Shown piece by piece: positions 13,301 to 22,754 of a stretch of DNA of 64,000 bases. Every line of letters starts with the position of its first letter. Within the stretch, counting starts at the first letter, position 1. Both the position numbers and the translations under genes were made by a program. Under the pieces are notes generated by a model. The model was not told the DNA's origin. It was given only the letters and a program-made list of their open reading frames with translations, and did no database searches. Source of the stretch: Cheilinus undulatus (lineage: Eukaryota > Chordata > Actinopteri > Labriformes > Labridae); the NCBI RefSeq assembly GCF_018320785.1, contig NC_054866.1, positions 13,563,885-13,627,884 of the forward strand, read 5' to 3'.

Positions 13301-16300
13301 AAGGCCCAAAAATAAAACTAAAAAAAACAAAACAAAAAAACATCATAGACACTAACGTTAACATAGCTAGCTAGGCTGTGTAGTATAGGTTATTGTCTTG
13401 AGGTTTTGGATTCTCCTCCAAAAAGCAGGCTGTGAGGCCTTCCAGTGTACTGCATACAGGGAGAGTAACTACAGGTAGCAATCTTGCAACATGCTGTAGT
13501 GTTTGCACTTTTCATAAGCATGCGTGAAGCTGAGAAAGGGAGTAAGAGAACTGTTGACTGTTGAATATCATTAATTGGTATCTAAATCTATAATAGTAAA
13601 TGGTCAGATATCACATCATCATCTTGATTTACTTTGCCTCCCTGAAGCCTGACTGAGGCAGGATGCCTGATTTGCACAATATCCCCAGAATTTTAGAACC
13701 TGGTGGAAACACAGACAACAGTAGGCCACAGGGTCCCTGTAGTCCCTTAAAGAGAAGACCTGGACCAAACAATTCCCAGAACTTCTAGTTGGACCTCCCC
13801 CTCCCTCGAAACATTATTATCTTAGAGCAGGCAGAGATACTCAGTAGAAGGAGAACAGGTCCAAACACAGGGAGTGGGTTTTGAGAACTAAAATCAAAAA
13901 TAAATCTGAGTGCAACTTGAAGTAAAGTAAAAGTAGTAAAGTAAAAAAAACATTTTATGTTAACTCATGTACACTCGGTACCCCATCATGACAAAGTGAA
14001 AAAGAACCTTTTTGATTTCTTTGCAAATATATTTGAAATATAAAAACTGAGATATTACATTGATGTAAGTAGACCAAAGTGCAAAAACTCTTGAAATTTA
14101 GCTCCAATTCCTCTTGATCTTTGCTGAGATGTTTGTGGTGTTTTGAGTCCACCTGTGATAAATTGAATTGATTGGGCATGATTTGGAAAGGCACACACCT
14201 CTCTATGGACAGCTGACAATGCATATCTACTGCACTGAAGGTTTTCAAACAGCACAGTGGTCTCCATGATTCTCAAATGGAAGAAGTTTGGCATGACCAG
14301 GACTCTCCCAAGAACTGGTCGCCCATCCAGACTGAGCAATCAGGGGAGAAGGACCTTGGTAAGAGAGTTGACCAAGAACCTGATAATCACTCTGACTGAA
14401 CTCCAGAGATCCTATGAGGATATGGGACAAAGTTCCAGAGGGTCAATCACTGTGCTCTGTGGAAACTTCAGTGCAGCAAAAATGTCTTTGTAGTCTTCCC
14501 CAGATCTGTGCCTTATGCTGTGTCTGAGCTCTGCAGGGAGTTCATTTAGCCTCATGGCCTTTGGCCTTCTATAGAGAGGTGTTTATCTTTCCTAATCATG
14601 TCCAATCAATTTAATTCACCGCAGGTGGTCTCCAATCAAGGTGTAGAAACATCTCGGGAAAGATCAAGAGAAATGGGAGGAACCTGAGCTAGATTTAAGT
14701 GTTACAGCACAAATTCTGAATACTTGTGCCAATGTGATATTCAGTTTTTATTTTAATAAAATTGGCAAAATGTCTGAAATTATTTTTTACAGTTTGTCAT
14801 TATTGGGTACTGAGTGTAGATTGATAAGAATAAAAATGTTTCTTACTGTAGCACCAGGCTGCAACATCAAAAAAGTGAATGGGGGTCTGAATGCTTTCTG
14901 AATGCGCTGTATAGTTGGATATACATTATGATTGATTTTATATTTCTCTACATAACTGCTGCCTAATCTTTCCTCTCCCTGTCTTTGACTGTTGTGTTGT
15001 CTGTCTGTTTTTCTGTTACACCTAATCTGTGTGTTCAGATGGAGAAACGCGTGTTCACCAACTTCCACAGACAGCTGTTCTGCTGGATGGACAAATGGTA
15101 CGGGCTGACGATGGAGGACATTCGACGCATGGAAGACGAGACACAGAAGGAGCTGGATGAGGTGAGTGGCAACAGTTCACTGCATCACCACAGGGTGGAG
15201 CACTTTCACTACTGTGAAAGCTTTTTTTGTTGTCTTACATCAGCATCTGATGAGTAAAATTGGGACCAAGACAGTTTCAGAACTTTTTCCATCTAAAATC
15301 TAACCCGTAAGGAGACGAACCAAAATCTTTAAAGAGAAATTTAGATATATATTTTTGCATAAATTAGCACAACCCTTGACTAGCACTTAACTGACACAAC
15401 TCTTGATTGCACAACAGCGTTCAGTTTTTTTGGATACGAGTCCGTCAGTGTAACCTTACTTGACTTGGTAAAATTTGCCCAATATTCCTCACATAAGCAC
15501 TAAAAAATCTGTCAGATTGTGACAACATTTCCTGTGCACAGACCACTTCGGGTCACCCATGGTTTTTCAGCAGCTTATTTTCTTCTGGTGAAGTTATTCT
15601 TTTGAATATTTAAACATATGCATACTAGTGCATCTCCAAAAATTAGAATCTCATGAAAAAGTTCAATAGTTTTTGGAACTTGTTTCTGAAAGTGAAACCC
15701 ATATATTATATAGACTCATTACACACAGAGTGAAGTATTTCAAGCCTTTATTTCTTGAAATGTTGATGATTATGGCTTACAGATAAGAAAACCCAAAATT
15801 CAGTGTCTCAAAAAATTAGAATATTACATAAGATCAATTAAAAAAAGGATATTTTCAACAGAAATGTCAGGCTTCTGAAAAGTATTGAAGGCAGAGAAAT
15901 GAACATACTTTTCAGAAGCCTGACATTTCTGTTGAAAATAGCCTTTTTTTTTTAAATTAATCTTGTGGAATATTCTAATTTTTTGAGACACTGAATTTTG
16001 GGTTTTCTTATCTGTAAGCCATAATCATCAACATTTCAAGAAATAAAGGCTATAAATACTTCACTTGATGTGTAATAAGTTTATATAATCTATGAGTTTC
16101 ACTTTCAGAAACAAGTGACAAAAAATATTGAACTTTTTTATGATATTGTAATTTTTTGAGATGCACTAGTATGTTGGATTGGTGTCATGTTAAAAGTGAA
16201 ATTCCCATTCTTTTTCAGTTTAGATACCAGAAGGTTTTGTTCCAAATTGATATGTATCTGGAACTGTTCATAACCCCCTCTACCTTAATTAAAACCCCAG

Positions 16301-16453
16301 CTCCTGCTAAAGAAAAAAGCATGATGTTGTGTCTGTATGGTTGTGTCTAATAGAAAGAATATAAACTTTGTTCTTTTATAAATAATATGTACTTCTCTGT
16401 CATAGATGAGGGGGAAAGGTGAAGTCAGAGGCATGTGTTCTGAGGATAAATGA
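1275..16453 (+). CDS. pitpna: Class I phosphatidylinositol transfer protein (pitpna-like), 3' part of gene, 5' exons off window
   Basis: Cytosolic lipid carrier that exchanges phosphatidylinositol and phosphatidylcholine between membranes. Coding exons seen: 1275-1366, 2074-2081, 8891-8965, 10111-10194, 12730-12807, 12930-13040, 15039-15161, 16406-16453. All phases join, and every exon from 8891 on is a multiple of three. Family blocks in order: KVPTF-like start, [11 protein letters not shown] (with the Asn and the lipid-cavity Cys kept), [35 protein letters not shown] (with the Ser that is a PKC site in mammals), [17 protein letters not shown] and DDIRRME-type helix, then a short charged tail ending SEDK. 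The protein N-terminus (about the first 70 residues) is not in the window. The usual WW pair before the VENFI block reads WK here. The intron after the microexon holds a DIRS element. Synteny with inpp5k downstream favours pitpna over pitpnb, but a fish-specific paralogue is possible. Confidence 0.88.
1732..1957 (+). repeat. Interspersed repeat copy A (inverted copy at 34061)
   Basis: This block (CTGCCAAGGAGATTATGTGA, a T-rich run with GTTT units, GTTGTGGACGGATTTTGATG, GGCATAAGGAAGAACTGATT, TGGTGGAGGTCTGCGCTCTC) reappears in the opposite orientation at 34061-34312. Two diverged copies of the same order of segments show it is a dispersed family. I cannot tell whether it is a LINE 3' end or a SINE/MITE. 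Confidence 0.7.
2074..2081 (+). CDS. pitpna: 8-nt pitpna microexon with GC splice donor
   Basis: Between YPYCKT (exon ending 1366) and NEYMKEN (exon starting 8891), the family protein has three extra residues (VIT/IVT in human paralogues). A CAG acceptor at 2071-2073 is followed by TCCTCACG. Joined to the leftover A this reads Ile-Leu-Thr in phase 0. The donor is GCAAGT, the usual strong form of a GC-AG donor. The nearest GT (2087) would give the wrong phase for the next exon. The fit of residues and phase on both sides is strong, but no transcript was available. Confidence 0.8.
2120..2600. other. pitpna: Intron sequence left of DIRS, older repeat likely
   Basis: AT-rich sequence with GATATT/ATCAG-type repeats. 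The flank right of the DIRS element (8419-8530) has GGTATCAG and GGTATTGGTATTGGAAC. Together these resemble a hAT-like fish MITE split by the DIRS insertion, but I could not align the ends. Confidence 0.25.
2621..2777 (+). repeat. DIRS left inverted terminal repeat
   Basis: Its reverse complement matches 8218-8374 over the full 157 bp with only a few mismatches, starting GACTGCCAGTGGCAG and ending CTTCTCGC. It contains a TATAAATA-like box (CTATAAATAGC) and CACGTG motifs that may drive element transcription (inference). Confidence 0.9.
3545..5113 (+). pseudogene. DIRS gag-like ORF, interrupted by two in-frame TGA codons
   Basis: Two adjacent open stretches (to 4105 and to 4939) plus a tail to 5113 share one reading frame. 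They are separated only by TGA at 4103-4105 and TGA at 4937-4939. The N-terminus has a cysteine cluster (CTSCETQ, CPKCLG, CINC) that could bind zinc. The middle is charged with a likely coiled coil ([15 protein letters not shown]), and the tail after the second stop is rich in Pro, Gln and Arg, as expected of a nucleic-acid-binding Gag C-terminus. Both TGAs could be decayed CGA codons (CpG to TpG), which is an inference. ATG at 3545 is chosen as the first methionine in frame. Confidence 0.7.
5118..7021 (+). pseudogene. DIRS reverse transcriptase / RNase H ORF, frameshifted near 6760
   Basis: Copies element RNA into DNA. Seen in order: LDLRRLN, the [21 protein letters not shown] block, the [15 protein letters not shown] block, catalytic YLDDWL, then RNase H with [30 protein letters not shown] and [15 protein letters not shown]. 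The RT and RNase H catalytic acids are all present. The frame ends at TGA 6786-6788. From about 6757 the expected downstream block ([28 protein letters not shown]) continues in another frame to TGA 7019-7021, so one base seems to have been lost near GGTCTCTTTATG. No ATG opens the frame. It is open upstream of 5118 and overlaps the gag tail, so expression probably depended on overlap or frameshifting. Confidence 0.82.
7018..8052 (+). CDS. DIRS tyrosine recombinase, open reading frame
   Basis: Integrates the circular DNA copy by site-specific recombination in place of a DDE integrase. Over about 344 residues the frame is open with an N-terminal SAM-like core-binding region ([22 protein letters not shown]). 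The catalytic set is Arg153 (TTAKRVSEL), His285 and Arg288 (HSTRGM), Trp311 (AASWKAP) and Tyr321 (RFYRLN). It ends at TAG 8050-8052, just before the internal complementary region. The first in-frame codon used here is TTG overlapping the stop of the RT-downstream frame by four bases. No ATG is near, so reinitiation or frameshifting is likely. It is the only undamaged ORF of the element. Confidence 0.88.
   Translation: MTDLEPSIQETLHNARAPSTRLVYQNCWSAFSSWCRDRELDPVSCSVQDVLRYLQYLIEAGRAASTLKVYVAAISSNHCPVDGRPVGAHHWVSQFLRGARRLRPPRIKHAAMWDLSLVLQVLGRAPFEPMAGAALKNLSFKTAFLLAITTAKRVSELHALSISPTCLRWKADNSGVTLWPNISFLPKVLSLSHINQAIELEAYCPPPFRSEMEEKANLLCPIRALRLYIEATQSFRRSEQLFVCFSGQNKGRALSKQRLSHWVVEAIKQAYEAAGRPAPSDVICHSTRGMATSWAAMRGVSLSEICAAASWKAPCTFSRFYRLNVASGSTLASAILPLASTSSQ
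8089..8187 (+). repeat. DIRS internal complementary region
   Basis: The first half (8089-8138) is the reverse complement of the left end 2601-2650 and the second half (8136-8187) is the reverse complement of the right end. They overlap by one AAC at 8136-8138. In DIRS-1 this region templates completion of the ends of the circular intermediate. Confidence 0.88.
8218..8374 (-). repeat. DIRS right inverted terminal repeat
   Basis: Inverted partner of 2621-2777, same length, few mismatches. It is followed by a 44-nt unique right end (8375-8418) whose reverse complement is found in the internal complementary region. Confidence 0.9.
10757..12290 (+). mobile_element. Degenerate Tc1/mariner-superfamily element in a pitpna intron
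   Basis: A decayed copy of a common fish DNA transposon. The left end has CAGAATGCAGTGATTTACAA, and the right end the matching inverted GCAGATCATTGCTTTCTGTT. Between them are recognisable transposase remnants with many stops and indels: the CCATCCACAAATGCAACTTA segment, CTTGGCCAAAGCTAATTTAG, ATAGGGTTGCATTAG and CTTTCACCACCAGAAAACAT, the last corresponding to the SP.ENIW region before the final catalytic acid. It contains no long open frame, so it is an inactive relic. Confidence 0.75.
13166..13345 (+). repeat. tRNA-derived SINE
   Basis: The sequence contains a B-box-like GGGATCGAATCC, followed by GGCCTGTGGCCATTTACCGC, ATGTCTCTCCCCACTCTCTT, CCAATAAAGGCATGAAAAGG and an A-rich tail. This matches the tRNA-related SINE body and tail seen widely in fish. 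The 5' part with the A box is degraded or truncated. It lies in the pitpna intron after the exon ending at 13040. Confidence 0.7.
13966..14914 (+). mobile_element. Tc1-like transposon relic with long imperfect inverted repeats
   Basis: Both ends contain the same diverged blocks in inverted order (left CTCTTGATCTTTGCTGAGAT with TTGAATTGATTGGGCATGAT, right in reverse orientation around 14590-14680), giving inverted repeats of 200 bp or more. The centre encodes a Tc1 transposase helix-turn-helix fragment: [20 protein letters not shown] followed by [13 protein letters not shown], at 14263-14420. The outer part of the left end is missing relative to the right end at 14914. The catalytic DDE domain is absent. 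Confidence 0.78.
15621..16173. mobile_element. Palindromic (foldback) MITE
   Basis: The two halves are near-perfect reverse complements that meet at about 15890. Outer ends are CATACTAGTGCATCTC at 15621 and GAGATGCACTAGTATG ending at 16173. Inner arms share ATTTCTGTTGAAAATA. No coding capacity. It fills much of the last pitpna coding intron and would form a very stable hairpin in pre-mRNA. Confidence 0.85.
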
Positions 16454-16700
16454 TGTCAGCTGACTGCTGACTTCAGTGAGTATCAATCCATTGATTTTTA
16501 CATTCTTCAAATGTAACAAAATGAATTGTCTCTTTTATTTTAACACTTTATTTCTTTTTTCTTCTTTGATTAGGAGGATTTGACTTCACTCAGCAAGCTC
16601 AGACTCCTCTTCATCAGTGGACACTGGACCAATAACAACTCGATAGGCGTAATCAGGAACAGCACACTTACATTCTAATAAAATCTGCTCTTAATAAGAG
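16454..16700 (+). other. pitpna: pitpna 3' UTR, possibly spliced, with poly(A) signal
   Basis: The stop codon TGA is at 16451-16453. A GTGAGT donor-like site lies at 16476 and a pyrimidine tract plus TTAG acceptor ends at 16573, so the 3' UTR may contain one small intron. The junction would lie about 22 nt after the stop, too close to trigger nonsense-mediated decay. A canonical AATAAA is at 16677-16682. A second AATAAA at 17292-17297 could serve a longer form. Confidence 0.5.
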
Positions 16701-17639
16701 CTCATTGTTGTGTGTATTTATAGAGTACATTTGAATACAGCTATTCCAGCTTTTAGTGTTTTTTAAGAGACAGGAATGAAAGTTTGTGATTGGTTTTGCA
16801 CTGTTCTTGCGTATGCCTATTTGGTCCTTGTACATTTTAATACTTTAGGGAAAAGGTGTGGGTTGTCTCTGAAAGAACCTTTTGGATACTGTGATCCTCC
16901 TTTGTAACAGTCTCACAGCTTTTGTTCTTAATTGTATTTTGTACACTCCAGTTTGTGGGATCAGTAATTGTAATTTTCATCATGGCAAAAAAAAAGCCAG
17001 GATGTTACTCTTTAAATAATTGACTAGATTCTGATTGTGCAACTATTGCTCTGTCATTTCTAATTCCTGTACCGTCCTGTGCTTGGAGTTATTTGATTAA
17101 TACCATAACGATTCAAGGCCACAAGGCAAATGCTTTATTGAAAACTACTGAATATACTCCAGTGCAGGTATTTATTATATCAGTACAGTAATCTTATAAA
17201 CTTTGTCTGGTAGCCCTTGATGATGCACTTCTCAGTTAAGAACAGTTGAAAAGCTGTGCTTGCATCATTGTGTTTTGTTCTTTGTTGATTAAATAAAATA
17301 ATCTGGATTTAAATGTTCAATATGCAGAATTTTTGCTCTGAAATGTCTAAATTACATTGTGCAGAAAAAAGCAGACATCACTACAGGTCATTCAATGAAG
17401 TCTTTGCACTCAGAATTAAGTCTTTACATGGAGCTTATGTTATGTAGTTTGTTAGGTTGTGTTCTTTGTATTGTGCATGTGTTGAGAAAAGGCCTATTAG
17501 TGAGTGTGCACAACTTCATGTAACATGTATGCCTTACTCACCTTCAGGGACATTTGGGTTTCCAATCTCTGGTACTTTTGTTTGAGAGATCATGGCCTGG
17601 AAATATTAGGAGCCCCTTGCATAAAGGCGTGTGCTTGAT

Positions 17640-18000
17640 GAAAACAAATGGTCGATTGGTGGTCATTCAGCAAGGGGTTAACTAGTGGTAAATAAGCAGC
17701 ATAAACATGGGAGAAAAGGGGGTGAATATAGGGCTGAAAGTGGTTAATATGGTATTTAAAAGGAGTGAAACCGTCATCTGTAAGGGGTGAACTTGTGGTA
17801 AACAAGTGACTAAAAAATGGTCAGTAAGTGGTTAATTAGAGATAAAAAGTGGTAGTTAAGCAGTAAGTAAGTGGTTAATGAGGTGTCAAAAAGGATTGAA
17901 ATGGTGGTCAACAAGGGGTAAACAAGAAGTTGATGGTAAAGAAACCAGTCAATGAGTGGCAGTTATAAAGATAAGGGGTCAATAAGTGGTCGGTACAAGA
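17640..18000. repeat. Degenerate tandem repeat built on GTGGTTAA / GGGGTAAACAAG-like units
   Basis: About 360 bp in which short variants recur irregularly: AAGGGGTTAACTAGTGG, AAAGTGGTTAATATGG, AAGGGGTGAACTTGTGG, AGTAAGTGGTTAATGAGG, AAGGGGTAAACAAG, AAGGGGTCAATAAGTGG. Spacing varies (roughly 15-30 bp). It looks like an old, highly diverged minisatellite downstream of pitpna. Confidence 0.55.
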
Positions 18001-18779
18001 AAAAACACAAAAGGTTAATTTATGATTTTTACGTATCAAATAAGCTGATTAGAGGTGGTCAACTCGAAAAAAAGGTTTTATCAAAGTTTTCAAAAAGCCA
18101 TGAGAAAACACCCACACTGATGTTCAGTGAAGCAGCAGCACCCTCTGCTGCTCATAAAGAGAAGTTGGGGAGGAAAAAAAAACATTTTATAGCACCTGTA
18201 ATCACAGGCAGTCTTCCATCAATTTACTAACCTGACCTGACCTGCTTTGCTGCAGAGATCGGACGACATCGAGCGCCATAGCTCACAAAAATCAAGAAAT
18301 ATAAGAATTTTGTTTCTTGTCAGTCCTGTCGGTCCGAAAAACAGCTCTTATCAGCCAATTACACACAACCGGGACCCTGATAATGCCTAAATGATACACA
18401 AAAGCTTAATGTTTGCCCCGCCCCCCATTTGAAAATGAATTCAAACTGAACTGTAAATCCCTGCAATCTATACTACAAATTGACTGATGATGTATGAGCT
18501 ACATCACCATGAATTTATCATCCCTTAAATTGTTTCCCACCAAGTCATCATAACATATGGAAGGCCACCATTTGTATTTTATGTATTAATTTATTTATGT
18601 TTTATTCAGCCGTATTTAACTATATTAATTCCTTAATTTTCTTTGTATGTAATTTTATTAGGATTTATGTTTTTTGTTAATTTCTTGACTCCATTGTTTT
18701 TTTATTTCTACCCAGTACACGCTCTGTATTTCCATACAACTGATAACCACCCTGTTTGTTGTATTTTTATCTTTAACCA

Positions 18780-18908
18780 TAGAAAAAAAAAATACTTACC
18801 GGAAGACACGTGACCTCTTTAGCGGAAGTTGGTTTTCTTCGTATATTTATTTCAAAAGCATCTGGCTGCAGACGATTTGTTGGACTTCCGTGGTGACAAA
18901 AAATTAAA
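18780..18908 (+). promoter_or_regulatory. Possible promoter and non-coding first exon of the zinc-finger gene
   Basis: A local GC-richer patch has an ETS-like site (GCGGAAGT) and a CACGTG box (GACACGTGACC). It is followed by sequence that ends in a strong donor, AAA|GTAAGC, at 18909. The next acceptor on this strand that opens a coding exon is TTTCAG at 21171-21176. This would make a 5' UTR exon joined to the ATG at 21177. There is no transcript evidence. Confidence 0.4.
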
Positions 18909-19856
18909 GTAAGCGTGACCTTACCTTATTCTTATAACTGTAGTTTTACCGTCAGGTAATGTGAAATAGCTGCACGCGAGCTAATGTTATCGTTAAACTA
19001 ACGTTTAAGAACGTACATAAGCGTATTGCAACAAACCAGCTCACGTTAGGTCCCGTTAAAGTTGATTCTGCTTTTATTTTTATTTTCTTTATTTAGCATA
19101 TTAATGAACAAACAGGCAATTTGACAGTTGAACATATTACGTATCTCCAAAAAAAGCATGTTTAATAAAAACACAAACAAACATGTTTTAAAATAATGAA
19201 TGGCATTAAAAACACTAAATAAGCACAATTTTGAATAAATACCTATACCTTATAGTCACACAATACATGAAAGTATAGCTAGCAATCAGATTAGAAAAAT
19301 AAAAATAAACATAGATCGCAAGGGGTGCAGCTGATTTATAAACCAACAATTTCGTAGAGTCAGGGCCCTTCTGTTTCTGTCTTTTTCGAAGACAGAAATA
19401 AACATGGCATTTTTAAATGCATCAAAACTTGGTGTGACTTGGTAAAATCTACTTTTGTGGATATAGAATTTACCTGTATTAAAATATTACTGCACAAAAA
19501 TTCAACCTCTTTGTCCTTTGTAAGATACCAAAAGATCAAACAAAACTAAAAATACAAATATCTAGTCCTTATTTTGACCAAGTCGAATTTTGAGAGCATC
19601 TGAGATAAAACATTTCTTTCAAGTGGGTGCTATTTAACCGTTTATCTGGATTCTCTGTCTTTTGATTTTTGGGGTGTTATCACTGTAAACATCTTTGCAT
19701 ACACTGACTTCAATGAGCCAACATTACCCGGTTCAGATAAAAATGTACACAAAGTCATACTTGATAAGGATGTATTGAGAGCTGTAGTGCCTTCTTCTTC
19801 AATAGATCCTTATTTCAGAAAAATATGATCAAGGTCAGAGGTAAGAGACAAAAATA

Positions 19857-21045
19857 CAGTGCCTATAAAAAAGTATTCACACCCTTGGATGTTTTACCCT
19901 TTTATTGATTTTAATAAATCAAGCATGGTCAACACAATTTGGCTTTTTGACAAAAAAGCAAAACAACAACAACACAAAAAGCATATTTAGTATCAAAGTG
20001 AAAAAATGTCTATAAATTTATGTAAATTAAAAATATGGGAGTTCCAGCCAATTGGTGCAAATTGTCTCATAATTAGTGAAATAGGGATCACCTGAGTGCA
20101 ATTAAAAGTTTCTCAAGTGATTGTAGTATAAAGGCACCTGTGTCTGGAAGGACCAGTCACTGCTTAATTAGTACCTATTCCTTGCTATGATTGCTCCATG
20201 AAGACAAAAGAACAATCCAAGCAACTTAGAGAAAAAGTTATTGAAAGTATGAGATGGACCCAAAAACATTTCCAAGGTTCCAAGTTATATCAAGACCAAA
20301 ATGGTGCTTTTGGTCATCATATGAGATGCTATGATTGGTGGACATCAGACAATGTATATCGCCACAAACACAACATCCCTCTGTGAAATACGGCAGTAGC
20401 AGCATCATGCTGTGGGGATGCTTCTCAGCAGCAAGCCCTAGAAGGCTTGGAAAAGTAGAGAATAAATGGAATGCAGGAAAATCCCGGTGGACAATCTTAT
20501 TCAGTCTGCAAGAGCTGCAACAGCTAGGGAGAATATTTATTTTCAAGCAAGACAATGACCTGAAGCATAAAGCGAAAGTTACCCAGAGATGGTTTAAAGA
20601 CAACAAGGTGAATGCTCAGAAGTAGCCAAGCCAAAGCTCAGAGCTCAGTCCATAAGAGAATTGTTGGCTAGACTTGAAACAGACTGTTGATACCTGATCC
20701 CTGTGCAATCTCATGGAGCTTGAGCAGTTTTGCAAAGAAGGATGGACTAAAATTGCAGTGTCTAGATGTGCAAACCTGACTGAGACACAGACTTAGTGCT
20801 GTGGTTGCAGCCAAAGCTGCATCTACTAACTAAATACTGACGTGAAGGGTGTAAATATTTATCTAGTCACTTATTTTAGATTACATATTTTTATTTAATT
20901 GGCATTACTTTATAAAAATCTATTTTAACTTGGAGGTACTTTTTTTGTCTTTTGTCACAAAGCAAAATTATATTGATCACAATTAATTTATAAAATCAGT
21001 AAAGGTGTAAAGCATCCAAGGGGTGAATACCTTTTATTTGGACTG
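19857..21045 (+). mobile_element. Tc1-like transposon relic, TA-flanked
   Basis: The left end CAGTGCCTATAAAAAAGTAT and the right end (TTTTATTTGGACTG, inverted) are flanked by TA dinucleotides. Remnants of transposase are visible: MLWGCFSA, FIFKQDNDLKHKAK and RWFKDNKVN, the region before the last catalytic acid, with stops and deletions. At about 1.2 kb it is shorter than an intact Tc1. It lies in the presumed first intron of the zinc-finger gene and ends about 130 bp before its coding exon. Confidence 0.82.
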
Positions 21046-21176
21046 TATAATCTGATTAAATTTTGCCCTGAATCACATAGACGTTTGTCAGTTTGCATCA
21101 CTAATCCATGTTCCCTAGTGAGTGATCTGTAAAGTTTTCCAGACATCAGTGTTGATTGACTTCTTCTTATTTTCAG

Positions 21177-22754
21177 ATGCACCACTCCATAATTATTAAA
21201 GGGACCAGGCTGGGGCCCACGACCCCATCATCCTCTGAGTTTGGATGTCCTCTGTGTCCCAGATTCAGAACAGCAAAGGCAAGTGTGATTAAGAGACACC
21301 TGGAAAACCACGCCACAAATGGAGTACATTTTCACAGTACGTGTCGAGAAGTATCTGTTTAAGATTATCTACTTTGACATGTGAAAATAATGTTGAATGA
21401 CATCTGTGTGTTTGCGTGTATGAGTTTGTCATATGTGTTCTGATGTTATATTGAGTTTCTTTGGGCCTGTGGATTCAGCGGACCCTCACTTTCAGCAATT
21501 TGTTGTGTTGTTTTACCTATTTAGATAGTTATGACTGTTTAAATTGAGGAAAAAAGTATATATTTTTATATGATATAAGGAATTTTTTGTTTCAGTTATG
21601 CTATCATGTTTTAAAGAAATTATTTTTCCTTTACAGATACAATAATCTGCAGATGCAACCAGACATGTCGAGATAGAGGTCATTTTCACTGTCCATTTTG
21701 TTTTAAAACAATGCAGCGCAAAGAGGACATGAAATTTCATGTGACTGGATGTCAAAAAAGGTGTGATATGGTGCAATCCACATCAGTGCCACCTTTTCTT
21801 AAAAGTGAACCATCCTCACCACAAGAACCTAAGTCAGTGACCCACCCTCCCTTATCAGCCCTGGAGGATTGTAGTCCACCATCAGTGAGTCTTGAACAGT
21901 CATACACACCGCTACCCTCAGCTTGTCCGTCACATTCAGGTACAACTTCAGAGCCTCCCGGGTCCTGTTCTTCTTCACCTGAGGAAGCAGTCATCTTTGC
22001 ATCACAGACTGTGGAACCGCCATCAGCAAGGGTTGATCATTCATACACACTTCCACCCTCAGCTCGTCCATCACCAAGGGAGACCTGGATTACAGCTAGT
22101 CCCTCACCCTCAGAGATCTCTTTTCCAAGGGGGACCTGTATTTCAGCTTGTCTGCCACCTGCAGGTACAACTTTAGAACCTCCTGTGTCCCATTCTTCTT
22201 CACCTGAGGAAGCAGTCATAACTGCAGCACAGACAGCAAATACTGTGGAACTGCCATCTCTGATAGATGATCATTCATACACACGTCAACCCTCACCTTG
22301 TCCGTCACCTGAAGTTACAATCTCACTGCCTCCTGACACTGATTCGTCTTCACCTGAGGATGAAGTCACTTCTGCACCTAAGACAGCAAAAACTGCAGTA
22401 CTGGCAGCTTCACATGTGAAGTGCCCTCACTGCCCCATGGTTCTGTACAAAAAGAATTTGGTTTTACATATACGAAGAAAACATGAGGGGCCAAAAGTCA
22501 TTAGAGTAGCATCTTGCCGTAAACGTGCACATGTTGACAAAAGTCATGGCCAGAAAAACCCTTGTGGTTTCAGTATGCCAGTGCAACGTAAAACACTGGG
22601 CCAGCAACATGTAACAAACCCCGAAAGAGAGGATTGTCAGCAATCTCACTTGTTTGCTCTGTGGAGCGGCCTTTCTCACAGTACGTGTGATCATGTCCGC
22701 TCACTTCAGGAACCACTTCAACACAAAGGCTACAGAGCTTACACAACGATCTGA
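21177..22754 (+). CDS. Uncharacterised fish zinc-finger protein, two coding exons
   Basis: Exons 21177-21336 and 21637-22754 join in phase (160 nt + 1118 nt) to give about 425 residues. ATG is the first codon after a TTTCAG acceptor. Visible domains: a C2H2-like finger (FGCPLCPRFRT to KRHLENH, residues about 22-45), a cysteine/histidine module (CRCNQTCRDRGHFHCPFC and HVTGC, about 57-90), a long Ser/Pro/Glu-rich linker with three imperfect repeats marked SSSPEEAVI, SSSPEEAVI, SSSPEDEV, then a second C2H2 finger (VKCPHCPMVLYKKN to HIRRKH). After that comes a block QRKTLGQQH, CQQSHLFALWSGL, CDHVRS that I recognise as part of a multi-copy uncharacterised fish family, whose longer C-terminus is lacking here. 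Function unknown. Nuclear DNA- or RNA-binding is a guess. Confidence 0.65.
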
